Counted from the first letter of the stretch, positions 36,510-47,520 are shown. The stretch is 64,000 bases of DNA from Microvirga sp. Mcv34 (GCF_024519725.1 NZ_JALJRK010000004.1:126770-190769); one strand, 5' to 3'. A program made the numbers and translations. Notes: generated by a model from the sequence alone, not told the origin.

Positions 36510-38036
36510 ATGCTGGAATCTTTTCAACTGGAAGCCGATGCGGCTCTCCCGACAACGGCGCATGCCGAATTGCAGGACATCGTGCCACCGTCCGTTTCCG
36601 TTAAACGGCGTCAGTCCATCCTTTTCGTCACATCCGAGATCGCCGACTACATCAAGGCTGGTGGTCTGGGCGAAGTATCCGCCGCGCTTCCGCGCGCGCT
36701 CCGGCGCCAATACGACGTGCGCATTCTCATCCCGGGTTATCGCCAGGTTCTGTCGCAGATTGGCCCGGTGGAGGAAATCGCCCGTTTGCCGGCTTCATTC
36801 GGCATTCCCGCCTGTGGCCTGGGGCGCGGCACGACCGAGGACGGCCTGACGGTCTACGTTCTGCTCTGCCCCGAACTCTACGACCGCGACGGCTCACCTT
36901 ATGTCGATAGCTTCGGCATGGACTGGGCCGACAACGACATCCGTTTCGCGCGTCTCGGCCTTGCGGCGGCGGACATCGCCTGCGGCAGCGGCGATCCCCT
37001 GTGGCGCGCCGATCTCATGCATCTCAACGACTGGCCGTCTGGTCTCGCATCGGCCTATCTGGCTTGGCGCGGACAGCATATTCCGACCATCCTGACCATT
37101 CACAACCTTGCCTATCAGGGCAATTTCGATCGCAGCCGCCTGTCGCATCTCGGCATTCCCGACGCGGCGTTCCAGATCAACGGCGTCGAGTTCTACGGCA
37201 AGGTCTCCTTCCTGAAGGCGGGGATCTACTACTCGTCCCACATCACGACGGTCAGCTCCACCTATGCCCATGAGATCACGCGGCCGGAATTCGGCTGCGG
37301 TCTCGACGGGCTGCTGCGGACCTGCGCCGAGCAGGGGCGGCTGGACGGCATCATCAACGGCATCGACGAGAGCTGGGATCCGAGCCGGGACCCTTATCTG
37401 GTGAGCCCTTTCTCGGCGGAGAACTGGGGCGGGAAAAGCATCAATGCCGCCAATGTGCGCGAGAATTTCGGGCTCGCCCTGTCTAACGGGCCGCTCTTCG
37501 CAGTCGTCTCGCGCCTGGTCCACCAGAAGGGCGTAGATCTCGCCATCTCGGCGGCGGAGACCATCGTGTCGCAGGGCGGGCAGATCGCTGTCATCGGCCA
37601 AGGCGAGCCGCGCTTCGAATCCGAGCTGCAGGCGCTCGCAAGCCGCCATCCGGGTTCCGTCGGCGTGAAGATCGGCTATGACGAGGGCGATGCCCGTCGG
37701 ATGTATGCCGGCAGCGATTTCTTGCTCATGCCGTCGCGCTTCGAGCCCTGCGGCCTGAGTCAGATGTATGCGCAGCGTTTCGGCTCCCTGCCGATCGCCC
37801 ATCGAACGGGCGGCCTTGCGGATACGATCGAAGACGGAATAAACGGGTTCCTCTTCGGCGAGCCTTCGCTCAACCGCTTCATGGATGCCATCCGGCGAGG
37901 TCTAGAAACCTTCCGGTCGCGTCCGCGCCTCACGGCCATGCGACGCGCCGCCATGAGCCGGCCGCACGGCTGGGACCGATCTGCGTCGCGCTACCAGGAG
38001 GTCTACGAGCGCGCCTGCCGGACGGCGCTCGCATAA
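36510..38036 (+). CDS. glgA: Second glycogen/starch synthase-like GT5 enzyme
   Basis: 508 aa. A 33-residue N-terminal extension precedes the GT5 fold. The ADP-glucose loop reads KAGGL (49-53) instead of KTGGL. MHLNDWPSG replaces the usual HAHDW motif, keeping Asp-Trp but not the first His. The C-terminal FEPCGLSQMYAQRFGSLPI is intact. It is clearly paralogous to glgA at 23291 but well diverged, so a distinct primer or product, for example short maltodextrins feeding TreYZ, is plausible (inference). It is divergent from treZ and followed by an intrinsic terminator. Confidence 0.88.
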   Translation: MLESFQLEADAALPTTAHAELQDIVPPSVSVKRRQSILFVTSEIADYIKAGGLGEVSAALPRALRRQYDVRILIPGYRQVLSQIGPVEEIARLPASFGIPACGLGRGTTEDGLTVYVLLCPELYDRDGSPYVDSFGMDWADNDIRFARLGLAAADIACGSGDPLWRADLMHLNDWPSGLASAYLAWRGQHIPTILTIHNLAYQGNFDRSRLSHLGIPDAAFQINGVEFYGKVSFLKAGIYYSSHITTVSSTYAHEITRPEFGCGLDGLLRTCAEQGRLDGIINGIDESWDPSRDPYLVSPFSAENWGGKSINAANVRENFGLALSNGPLFAVVSRLVHQKGVDLAISAAETIVSQGGQIAVIGQGEPRFESELQALASRHPGSVGVKIGYDEGDARRMYAGSDFLLMPSRFEPCGLSQMYAQRFGSLPIAHRTGGLADTIEDGINGFLFGEPSLNRFMDAIRRGLETFRSRPRLTAMRRAAMSRPHGWDRSASRYQEVYERACRTALA

Positions 38037-38065
38037 CTCCTTCCGCAAGTGATCGCAGAGAGACG

Positions 38066-38094
38066 ATGGGCTGACCGATGTTCAGCCCATTTTT
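38066..38094 (+). terminator. Intrinsic terminator after the second glgA
   Basis: Nine-base perfect stem ATGGGCTGA (38066-38074)/TCAGCCCAT (38082-38090) with a 7-base loop, directly followed by TTTT. It lies 30 bases after the stop codon. Confidence 0.8.
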
Positions 38095-38250
38095 CGTTCA
38101 TCCTGATCGACGAATGGACGAAGCCGACATGATGTTGCAGCCTCATTCTTGAGCCTCTGCCGTTTTTTCGGGCATGGACCATATGACCGGATTCCTGTCA
38201 CCGACTGAGGAGAAATTCTCGGGACCTGAAGCATAAGGCGTTCTTCGAAC

Positions 38251-38265
38251 TGGCATGGTTCTTGC
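38251..38265 (+). promoter_or_regulatory. Sigma-54 (RpoN) -24/-12 promoter of the urea operon
   Basis: TGGCATG-GTTC-TTGC has the invariant GG (38252-38253) and GC (38264-38265) exactly 10 bases apart, close to the consensus TGGCACG-N4-TTGC. Transcription would begin about 38277, some 40 bases before urtA. It implies NtrC-type nitrogen control. I did not find a convincing NtrC site upstream. Confidence 0.7.
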
Positions 38266-38315
38266 GTAATCGCCCGGCGTTGCACCTGAAACAGGGCGGC
38301 CAAGGGAGAGGACCT

Positions 38316-39605
38316 ATGTCGATGTTGAAGATGACCCGCAGACACCTGATGGCGCTGGCGTCCGCCGCGCTGGTCTCCGGCGCTGTCATGGGAACGGCGC
38401 AAGCGCAGGAGACCATCAAGGTCGGTGTTCTGCACTCTCTGTCCGGCACCATGGCGATCAGCGAGACGACACTGAAGGACGTCATGCTGATGCTCATCGA
38501 TGAGCAGAACAAGAAGGGCGGTCTGCTCGGCAAGAAGCTCGAGGCGGTGGTCGTCGATCCTGCCTCCAACTGGCCTCTCTTTGCCGAGAAGGCACGCGAG
38601 CTGATCAGCCAGAACAAGGTCGCGGCCGTTTTCGGATGCTGGACCTCCGTGTCGCGCAAATCCGTTCTGCCGGTGTTCAAGGAGCTCAACAGCATCCTGT
38701 TCTATCCCGTGCAATACGAGGGCGAGGAAAGCGAGCGGAACGTGTTCTACACGGGCGCCGCGCCGAACCAACAGGCGATTCCGGCCGTCGACTACCTCGC
38801 CAACGAAGAAAAGGTCGAGCGCTGGGTGCTTGCCGGCACCGACTACGTCTATCCGCGCACGACCAACAAGATCCTCGAGGCCTACCTGAAGTCCAAGGGC
38901 GTGAAGTCCGAGGACATCATGATCAACTACACGCCCTTCGGGCATTCCGATTGGCAGACCATCGTGGCCGACATTAAGAAGTTCGGCTCGGCCGGCAAAA
39001 AGACCGCCGTCGTTTCCACCATCAACGGCGACGCCAACGTACCGTTCTACAAGGAACTCGCCAACCAGGGCGTGAAGGCGACGGACATTCCGGTCGTGGC
39101 CTTCTCCGTCGGCGAGGAGGAGCTTGCAGGCATCGACACGAAGCCGCTCGTCGGGCACCTGGCCGCCTGGAATTACTTCCAGTCCGTCGACACGCCCGAC
39201 AACAAGGCCTTCATCGATAAATGGAAAGCCTTCACCAAGAACGACAAGCGCGTCACCAACGACCCGATGGAAGCGCACGTGATCGGATTCAACATGTGGG
39301 TCAAGGCCGTTGAGAAGGCCGGCAGCACGGATCCCGATAAGGTTATCGATGCGATCGTGGGCGTCGAGGTGCCGAACCTGACCGGCGGTGTCTCCAAGAT
39401 GCTCCCGAACCACCACATCACCAAGCCGGTTCTCATCGGCGAGATCAAGGAGGACGGGCAGTTTGAAACCGTCTCGCAGACGGATGCGCTCGTTCCTGGC
39501 GACGCCTGGTCCAAGTACCTCGAAGGCTCGAAGGACCTGATCGCCGACTGGAAGGATCTCAAGTGCGGCAATTACAACACCGTCACGAAGAAGTGCGGCG
39601 CCTGA
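38316..39605 (+). CDS. urtA: Urea ABC transporter, substrate-binding protein
   Basis: 429 aa. The N-terminus MSMLKMTRRHLMALASAAL carries a twin-arginine-like TRRHLM motif and an AQA-type cleavage region, so it is likely exported to the periplasm by Tat. The mature part is a type I periplasmic-binding fold typical of UrtA (VGVLHSLSGTMAISETTLKD; GCWTSVSRKSVLPVFKE; PVQYEGEE). It captures urea for the UrtBCDE importer. The ATG at 38316 has a GGGAGAGG site. It is the first gene of the urt-ure operon and is followed by a strong hairpin before urtB. Confidence 0.95.
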   Translation: MSMLKMTRRHLMALASAALVSGAVMGTAQAQETIKVGVLHSLSGTMAISETTLKDVMLMLIDEQNKKGGLLGKKLEAVVVDPASNWPLFAEKARELISQNKVAAVFGCWTSVSRKSVLPVFKELNSILFYPVQYEGEESERNVFYTGAAPNQQAIPAVDYLANEEKVERWVLAGTDYVYPRTTNKILEAYLKSKGVKSEDIMINYTPFGHSDWQTIVADIKKFGSAGKKTAVVSTINGDANVPFYKELANQGVKATDIPVVAFSVGEEELAGIDTKPLVGHLAAWNYFQSVDTPDNKAFIDKWKAFTKNDKRVTNDPMEAHVIGFNMWVKAVEKAGSTDPDKVIDAIVGVEVPNLTGGVSKMLPNHHITKPVLIGEIKEDGQFETVSQTDALVPGDAWSKYLEGSKDLIADWKDLKCGNYNTVTKKCGA

Positions 39606-39623
39606 TCTAGGCACGCAATGCAA

Positions 39624-39649
39624 CGAGGGCGGCCCACCGGCCGTCCTCG
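39624..39649 (+). other. Strong hairpin in the urtA-urtB gap
   Basis: An 11-bp stem with one G-T wobble (CGAGGGCGGCC at 39624-39634, GGCCGTCCTCG at 39639-39649) closes a CACC loop, 18 bases after the urtA stop. No T-run follows, so it is probably a 3' stabiliser of urtA mRNA rather than a terminator. Confidence 0.55.
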
Positions 39650-39676
39650 CCCGATCCACCGTCCGAAGTTGATTGC

Positions 39677-41266
39677 ATGACCAGATTGCGCAGCATTCTG
39701 CAGGCCTTCGTTCTGCTCATCGGAACGATCTCAGCCGCTATGGCCGGGCCCTATGAGGAAGCCTTGCCGAAACTCGCGGCGGACAGCTACGCCGACACCG
39801 AGGCGGCCATCGCCGCTGTTGCGGGCAGCGGCCACGCGCAGGCCATGAATCTTGTCGAAGCCCTGCGTGACGGACGGCTGATGGCCGCTGCAGGCCGGGT
39901 CTATATCCGCGACGCGGCGGGCCCGTTCGTCGACGCCGCCACGGGACGTGCGGTCGAACCTCCCGCAGGAGCAAAGCCCGTTCGCGTCAACAACCGCGTC
40001 CGGCGCGCCGTCGAAGCCGCGCTCGGCAGCATGACGTTGCTCAGCCCGCAGGTCGAAACACGCCTCGATGCCGCCCGCGCTGTCTTCCGCTCGCGCGATG
40101 CAGCGGCGCTTGCCACCCTCGAGCAGGCCATCGCCCAGGAGAGCGACGCCGGCGTGAAGATGGCGCTCGAAAGCGCTCGCGCCGCCATTCTCCTCACGAA
40201 GCAAGACGCCTCACCAGCGGAAAAGATCGCTGCCGTCGAAACTCTGCGTGCCCGTGGCGATCAGGATGCACTGGGTCTCCTGTCCTCGTTGCCGAATGGA
40301 ACTCCTGCCGAGGTGTCCGAAGCCGCGAGCAAGGCCGCCGGCGGCATTCGCTCGCGGCTCGCGCTCTGGAGCGGCGTGCAGAACATTTGGTACGGGATCT
40401 CCCTCGGGTCGGTCCTGCTGCTGGCGGCCATCGGCCTGTCCATCACCTTCGGCACCATGGGCGTCATCAACATGGCCCATGGCGAGATGGTCATGATCGG
40501 AGCCTACACGACGTTCCTCGTGCAGGAGGCGATCCGGACATACGCTCCCGGTCTGTTCGGCGCTTCGCTGTTCATCGCGTTGCCGCTCGCCTTTCTGGTG
40601 GCCGGGTCAATCGGCATCCTCATCGAACGGACGGTGATCCGCTTCCTGTACGGCCGACCGCTTGAGACGCTTCTCGCCACATGGGGTCTGTCGCTCATTC
40701 TGCAGCAGGCCGTGCGCACGATCTTCGGCCCCACCAATCGCGAGGTCGGTACGCCCGCCTGGATGAGCGGGGCGCTGGAGATCGGGGGCTTAAGCCTCAC
40801 CTATAACCGGATCGCCATCGTGGTCTTCGCCTTCGCGGTCTTTGCGGCGCTGCTCCTCGTGCTGCGCTACACCTCGCTCGGCCTCTACGTCCGCGCCGTC
40901 ACGCAGAACCGGCGCATGGCGGGTTCCATGGGCATCCGAACCAACCGCATCGACGCCCTGGCCTTCGGGCTCGGATCGGGCGTCGCCGGAATTGCCGGCG
41001 TGGCGCTCTCCCAGATCGACAATGTCAGTCCCAATCTCGGGCAGGGCTACATCATCGACAGCTTCATGGTGGTCGTGTTCGGCGGCGTCGGAAACCTATG
41101 GGGCACGCTGGTCGGCGCCATGACGCTTGGCGTGGCCAACAAGTTGCTCGAACCCTATGCGGGCGCGGTGCTCGGCAAGATCGTGCTGCTCATCGCGATC
41201 ATTCTCTTCATCCAGAGGCGTCCGCGCGGTCTCTTCGCGCTCAAAGGCAGGGCGGTCGAAGCATGA
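39677..41266 (+). CDS. urtB: Urea ABC transporter, permease
   Basis: 529 aa. A signal-like segment and a long Ala-rich periplasmic N-terminal region of about 230 residues are followed by about eight membrane helices of the LivH-type permease fold (SVLLLAAIGLSITFGTMGVI, NMAHGEMVMIGAYTTF). The extra N-terminal region is normal for proteobacterial UrtB. It partners UrtC in the inner membrane. It overlaps urtC by 4 bases. Confidence 0.94.
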   Translation: MTRLRSILQAFVLLIGTISAAMAGPYEEALPKLAADSYADTEAAIAAVAGSGHAQAMNLVEALRDGRLMAAAGRVYIRDAAGPFVDAATGRAVEPPAGAKPVRVNNRVRRAVEAALGSMTLLSPQVETRLDAARAVFRSRDAAALATLEQAIAQESDAGVKMALESARAAILLTKQDASPAEKIAAVETLRARGDQDALGLLSSLPNGTPAEVSEAASKAAGGIRSRLALWSGVQNIWYGISLGSVLLLAAIGLSITFGTMGVINMAHGEMVMIGAYTTFLVQEAIRTYAPGLFGASLFIALPLAFLVAGSIGILIERTVIRFLYGRPLETLLATWGLSLILQQAVRTIFGPTNREVGTPAWMSGALEIGGLSLTYNRIAIVVFAFAVFAALLLVLRYTSLGLYVRAVTQNRRMAGSMGIRTNRIDALAFGLGSGVAGIAGVALSQIDNVSPNLGQGYIIDSFMVVVFGGVGNLWGTLVGAMTLGVANKLLEPYAGAVLGKIVLLIAIILFIQRRPRGLFALKGRAVEA

Positions 41267-42399
41267 CAACGCAATCGGCGCTCGATCGTCAGAGCATCAT
41301 CGTTCTTGCCCTGCTGGGAGCGGCGGCCATTCTGGTGCCGGTCCTGAATATGGCGGTCGCTCCGGGATCGCCGCTCCACCTGTCCGACCATCTCGTGCCG
41401 CTCATCGGCAAGTATGTCTGCTTCGCGTTGCTGGCGCTCTCGGTCGACTTGATCTGGGGCTTCTGCGGCATTCTCTCGCTCGGGCACGGCGCGTTCTTCG
41501 CGCTCGGCGGCTATGCAATGGGCATGTATCTCATGCGCCAGATCGGACCGCGCGGGGTCTATGCGGATCCGGTCCTGCCCGATTTCATGGTGTTCCTGAA
41601 CTGGAAGGAGCTGCCCTGGTTCTGGCACGGGATCGACTGGCTCCCGTTCGCGGCCCTCATGGTGCTCGTCGTGCCGGGCGTTCTCGCCTTGGTGTTCGGC
41701 TGGTTCGCCTTCCGCTCGCGGGTGACGGGCGTCTATCTGTCCATCATCACGCAGGCCATGACCTTCGCCCTCATGCTCGCCTTCTTTCGCAATGACATGG
41801 GCTTCGGCGGCAATAATGGATTGACGGACTTCAAGGATATCGTCGGCTTTCCGATCCAATCCGCCTCGACACGCATCGTGCTCTTCGTCCTGTCTGTCGC
41901 GGCGCTCGCCGGCGGCTATCTGCTGTGCCGTTGGGTGGTCAATTCGAAGTTCGGGAAGGTGCTCGTGGCCATCCGCGACGCGGAGAGCCGCACGCGCTTC
42001 CTCGGATATCGCGTCGAGCATTACAAGCTTGCCGTCTTCACGCTCTCCGCCATGCTGGCGGGTGTTGCGGGCGCGCTCTACGTGCCGCAGGTCGGCATCA
42101 TCAATCCGAGCGAGTTCGCGCCTGCCAATTCCATCGAACTCGTCATCTGGGTGGCGGTCGGCGGTCGCGGAACGCTGGCCGGGCCCATTCTCGGCGCGTT
42201 CCTGGTGAATGCGGGCAAGACCTGGTTCACGGGCGTCCTGCCGGAATTCTGGCTTTTCGCGCTCGGGGGCCTCTTCGTCTTCGTGACGCTCCTGATGCCA
42301 CGTGGCATCCTCGGCGCCGCCACGGATCTCTGGGCCGGCGGCGCCCGGAGGATCAAGTCCCGGCCCGTGCCCGAGACGGTCTCGCAGGCGGCGGAATAG
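41263..42399 (+). CDS. urtC: Urea ABC transporter, permease
   Basis: 378 aa of the LivM-type permease fold, with about ten hydrophobic helices. Motifs include LIWGFCGILSLGHGAFFALG and AVGGRGTLAGPILGAFLVN. The start ATG overlaps the urtB stop (ATGA), implying coupled translation and equal stoichiometry with UrtB. The urtD gene begins 3 bases after its stop. Confidence 0.94.
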   Translation: MTTQSALDRQSIIVLALLGAAAILVPVLNMAVAPGSPLHLSDHLVPLIGKYVCFALLALSVDLIWGFCGILSLGHGAFFALGGYAMGMYLMRQIGPRGVYADPVLPDFMVFLNWKELPWFWHGIDWLPFAALMVLVVPGVLALVFGWFAFRSRVTGVYLSIITQAMTFALMLAFFRNDMGFGGNNGLTDFKDIVGFPIQSASTRIVLFVLSVAALAGGYLLCRWVVNSKFGKVLVAIRDAESRTRFLGYRVEHYKLAVFTLSAMLAGVAGALYVPQVGIINPSEFAPANSIELVIWVAVGGRGTLAGPILGAFLVNAGKTWFTGVLPEFWLFALGGLFVFVTLLMPRGILGAATDLWAGGARRIKSRPVPETVSQAAE

Positions 42400-42402
42400 A
42401 CC

Positions 42403-43155
42403 ATGACGGCACCCCTCACCCCGACGCTTCTCTACCTCGACAACGTCTCCGTGTCCTTCGACGGATTCCGGGCCTTGAATGCCCTGTCGCTCGCCATCGA
42501 TCATGCGGAGATGCGCGCCATCATCGGTCCCAACGGCGCGGGCAAGACCACGATGATGGACGTGATCACCGGCAAGACCCGCCCAAATGAGGGCACGGCC
42601 CTGTTCGAGGGCACGCACGACCTGACGGCTCTCGACGAGGCGGCGATCGCCGAACTCGGCATCGGCCGCAAGTTCCAGACGCCGACCGTGTTCGAGATGC
42701 ACAGCGTCGAGGACAACATCCTGCTCGCCCTCAAGGAGAATCGCTCGCCCTTCGCCACGCTGCTGTCGCGGCGCAGCGCTCGGGAGCGCGAGCGCATCGA
42801 TGCGCTTCTGGAGCGGGTGCGCCTGACGGCGCACCGTCACCGCAAGGCGGGAGAACTGTCCCACGGCCAGAAGCAATGGCTTGAGATCGGCATGCTGCTG
42901 GCGCAGCAGCCGAAGCTCCTGCTGATCGACGAGCCGGCCGCAGGCATGACCGATCAGGAAACCGCCGAAACGGCCGATCTCCTGCGCGACATCGCCAAGA
43001 CGCAGGCGGTCGTCGTGGTGGAGCACGACATGACCTTCGTGCGCGACCTCGACGTTAAGGTCACCTGCCTTCACGAAGGCTCCGTGCTCGCCGAGGGGAC
43101 GCTCGACGCGGTGAGCGCGAACGAGCGGGTCGTCGAGGTTTATCTGGGACGATGA
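42403..43155 (+). CDS. urtD: Urea ABC transporter, ATP-binding protein
   Basis: 250 aa of the LivG-type ATPase. Walker A GPNGAGKTT is at 42-50, the signature is LSHGQKQWLEIG, and Walker B is LLLIDEPAAGM. GRKFQTPTVFEMHSVEDN is characteristic of UrtD. It powers urea uptake as a dimer with UrtE on the cytoplasmic face. It overlaps urtE by 4 bases. Confidence 0.95.
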   Translation: MTAPLTPTLLYLDNVSVSFDGFRALNALSLAIDHAEMRAIIGPNGAGKTTMMDVITGKTRPNEGTALFEGTHDLTALDEAAIAELGIGRKFQTPTVFEMHSVEDNILLALKENRSPFATLLSRRSARERERIDALLERVRLTAHRHRKAGELSHGQKQWLEIGMLLAQQPKLLLIDEPAAGMTDQETAETADLLRDIAKTQAVVVVEHDMTFVRDLDVKVTCLHEGSVLAEGTLDAVSANERVVEVYLGR

Positions 43156-43853
43156 CGATGCTCTCTGTTGAGAACCTCTCCCTCTATTACGGTGCCGCTC
43201 AGGCCCTGCGCGGCGTCTCTGTCAGCGCCTCCATTGGCGAGGTCACCTGCGTGCTCGGCCGGAATGGCGTCGGCAAGACGTCGTTGCTGCGCGCCATTGC
43301 CGGGCATCGTCCGATCGCGGGCGGCAGCATCCGTTTCGATGGTCGCGACATCGCGCGCCTCAAGCCCTTCGAGCGTGCGGCGCTCGGGATCGCCTATGTC
43401 CCGCAGGGCCGCGAGATCTTTCCGCTCCTGACTGTCAAGGAGAACCTCGAGACGGGGTTTGCGCCCTTGAAGCGCGGCGAGAAGACGATCCCCGAGGAGG
43501 TCTTCGAGCTGTTTCCGGTGCTGAAATCCATGCTGGGCCGGCGCGGGGGCGATCTCTCCGGCGGGCAGCAGCAGCAACTGGCTATCGGGCGAGCCCTGGT
43601 CACCCGTCCGCGCCTGCTCGTGCTCGACGAACCGACGGAGGGCATCCAGCCATCCATCATCAAGGATATCGGCCGGGCTATCGCCTATCTGCGCGGGCGG
43701 AAGGACATGGCGATCCTCCTGGTTGAGCAATATTTCGACTTCGCCCGCGATCTTGCCGACCGGTTCGTGGTGATGGAACGCGGCGAGATCGTCCAGCACG
43801 GCGACCGCTCGGCGCTCGAGGGAGACGATGTCCGTCAGCGCTTGGCCATTTGA
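43152..43853 (+). CDS. urtE: Urea ABC transporter, ATP-binding protein
   Basis: 233 aa of the LivF-type ATPase: Walker A GRNGVGKTS (36-44), signature LSGGQQQQLAIG, Walker B LLVLDEPTEGIQP. The second nucleotide-binding subunit of the urea importer. Its 3' end overlaps ureD by 26 bases, joining the transport and urease halves of the operon. Confidence 0.95.
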   Translation: MTMLSVENLSLYYGAAQALRGVSVSASIGEVTCVLGRNGVGKTSLLRAIAGHRPIAGGSIRFDGRDIARLKPFERAALGIAYVPQGREIFPLLTVKENLETGFAPLKRGEKTIPEEVFELFPVLKSMLGRRGGDLSGGQQQQLAIGRALVTRPRLLVLDEPTEGIQPSIIKDIGRAIAYLRGRKDMAILLVEQYFDFARDLADRFVVMERGEIVQHGDRSALEGDDVRQRLAI

Positions 43854-44682
43854 TGGCGTTCCCCCATCCGAAACTCACCGGCGCCAGAGAGCCGTCGGGC
43901 GGGTTGCGTTCGGCGCGGCCGGCCTGGACGGCCGCACCCGGCCCATGCGGATCGAGGAGAGCGGGTCCATGCGGATCAGGCTCCCGAAAGGCGGCGGGAA
44001 AGGGCTCGATGCGGTTCTCGTCAACACGGCCGGCGGGATCGCCTGCGGCGACCGCTTTTCCGTGCAGGTCGAAGCACATTCCGGTGCCGCGGTGACGGTG
44101 GCGACCCCGGCAGCCGAGAAAGTCTATCGCTCGGATGGTCCGGTTGCCGAGCTCGCGGTCGATCTCAAGGTGGCGGCCGAAGCGAGGATCGATTGGCTGC
44201 CGCAGGAAACGATCCTGTTCGACAAGGCGCGCCTTCGCCGGAGCCTTTCTGCCGAAATGACCGAGAATGCGAGCCTGACCGTGTTCGAGGCCGTCGTGTT
44301 CGGGCGCGAGGCGCGGGCGGAGCGCATCCAGGAGGGCCTGTTCGAGGATCGTTGGCGCATCCGGCGCGGAGGGCGCCTCGTCTATGCCGATACGCTGCGG
44401 CTCGACGGCCCGATCGACGACCTTCTGCGGAAGCCGGTCGTCGGCAGGGGTGCCCGCGCTTTCGCCACATTGATCCACGCAGCGCCGGACGCGGAAGCGC
44501 GCCTCGACGCGGCACGAGAGCATCTCGCCTCCATCGGGGGCTGCGATGCCGCGGCCAGTGCGTGGAATGGCCTTCTCGCCGTCCGCTTCTGCGCGATGAA
44601 GATCGAATCGCTGCGTGCCGCCGCAGTCCCGTTCCTGCTCGCCTTCCGCGGTGAGCCCCTTCCTCGTGTCTGGCTCAGCTAG
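43828..44682 (+). CDS. ureD: Urease accessory protein UreD (UreH)
   Basis: 284 aa. Recognisable UreD segments are QRAVGRVAFGAAGLDG, NTAGGIACGDRF (with the conserved GG-x-x-GD), TPAAEKVYRS and WLPQETILFD. UreD binds apo-urease and, with UreF and UreG, forms the complex that delivers nickel and CO2 to the active site. The start inside urtE is needed to keep the conserved N-terminus, as no other start codon is available. Ten bases separate it from ureAB. Confidence 0.93.
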   Translation: MSVSAWPFDGVPPSETHRRQRAVGRVAFGAAGLDGRTRPMRIEESGSMRIRLPKGGGKGLDAVLVNTAGGIACGDRFSVQVEAHSGAAVTVATPAAEKVYRSDGPVAELAVDLKVAAEARIDWLPQETILFDKARLRRSLSAEMTENASLTVFEAVVFGREARAERIQEGLFEDRWRIRRGGRLVYADTLRLDGPIDDLLRKPVVGRGARAFATLIHAAPDAEARLDAAREHLASIGGCDAAASAWNGLLAVRFCAMKIESLRAAAVPFLLAFRGEPLPRVWLS

Positions 44683-44691
44683 GGTCGAACC

Positions 44692-45311
44692 ATGCAACTC
44701 ACTCCCCGTGAAAAAGACAAGCTCCTGATCGCCATGGCGGCCACCGTCGCACGACGCCGGCTGGAGCGCGGCGTGAAGCTGAACCACCCGGAAGCCATCG
44801 CCCTCATCACCGACACGGTCGTTGAAGGCGCGCGCGATGGACGCTCCGTCGCCGAACTGATGGAGGCGGGAGCGCATGTGATCACCGCCGATCAGGTGAT
44901 GGAAGGCATCGCGGAGATGATCCATGACGTGCAGGTGGAGGCGACCTTCCCCGACGGGACCAAGCTCGTCACCGTGCATCATCCGATCCGTGGCGCGGCC
45001 TCCAGGGACGTGCCCGGCGAAGTCACCGCGCAGGAGGGCGAGATCGTCTTCAACGAAGGGGCCAAGCGCATCGTTCTCACCGTTGCCAATACGGGCGACC
45101 GGCCGATCCAGGTCGGCAGCCATTACCACTTCTTCGAGACCAATCCGGCCATGTCCTTCGACCGTGAGAAGGCCCGCGGCATGCGTCTCGACATCGTGCC
45201 CGGCACGGCGGTTCGCTTCGAGCCCGGCGCCACGCGCGAGGTCGTGCTGGTGCCGCTTTCCGGCAGACGCGAGGTCTACGGGTTCCGCCAGGGCGTGATG
45301 GGAGCGCTGTG

Positions 45312-45312
<1 letters not shown>
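44692..45312 (+). CDS. ureAB: Urease fused gamma/beta subunit
   Basis: 206 aa. Residues 1-100 are the gamma subunit ([20 protein letters not shown] to [20 protein letters not shown]). Residues about 105-206 are the beta subunit ([35 protein letters not shown]). Most bacteria encode these separately (ureA, ureB); fusion is known in Helicobacter and in some alphaproteobacteria. The beta part has the usual length and is not truncated. With UreC it forms the urease core. It overlaps ureC by one base (TGATG). Confidence 0.95.
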
Positions 45313-47039
<1,727 letters not shown>

Positions 47040-47040
47040 C

Positions 47041-47520
47041 ATGATCCGCGCCACATCCATCATCCGCCGCGACGCCGTCGAGCAGGACCGCATCGTCGAC
47101 GTCATCACCCTCGACCACGGCGACAGGCATCGCCGCCGCATCAGGCTCGATGCCGATGGCGGAACCGCCTTCCTGCTCGATCTCGACAGGGCCGACGTGC
47201 TGGAGGACGGAGACGCCATCCGGCTGGAAAGCGGCTGGCTCGTCGAGGTCAGGGCCGCGCCGGAAAAGCTCGTGGAGATCACCACGGAGGATCCGCTCGA
47301 TCTCCTGACCCTGGCTTGGCATATCGGCAACCGGCACGTGCCGGCGGAGATCACCCGCGAGGCGATTTATATCGGCTACGACCACGTGCTGGTCGACATG
47401 CTGCTGGGCTTGGGCGCCAAGGTCGAGATCGTCGAGCGTCCCTTCCGGCCCGTGCGCGGCGCCTATCACCATCACGAGCATGGCGCACATGCCCATCATC
47501 ACGGTCACGGCCATGGATGA
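47041..47520 (+). CDS. ureE: Urease nickel metallochaperone UreE
   Basis: 159 aa. An N-terminal peptide-binding domain precedes the metal-binding domain (GNRHVPAEI, YDHVLVDMLLGLGAKVE, PFRPVRGAY). The His-rich tail at 141-159 ([18 protein letters not shown]) should store or deliver Ni2+. It starts one base after the ureC stop and overlaps the preferred ureF start by 8 bases. Confidence 0.95.
   Translation: MIRATSIIRRDAVEQDRIVDVITLDHGDRHRRRIRLDADGGTAFLLDLDRADVLEDGDAIRLESGWLVEVRAAPEKLVEITTEDPLDLLTLAWHIGNRHVPAEITREAIYIGYDHVLVDMLLGLGAKVEIVERPFRPVRGAYHHHEHGAHAHHHGHGHG

Noticed and set aside
41155..43074. 639-codon minus-strand open frame opposite urtB-urtC-urtD
   Set aside because: Charged low-complexity product (runs of Glu/Arg/His) typical of shadow frames; overlaps three well-defined transporter genes.
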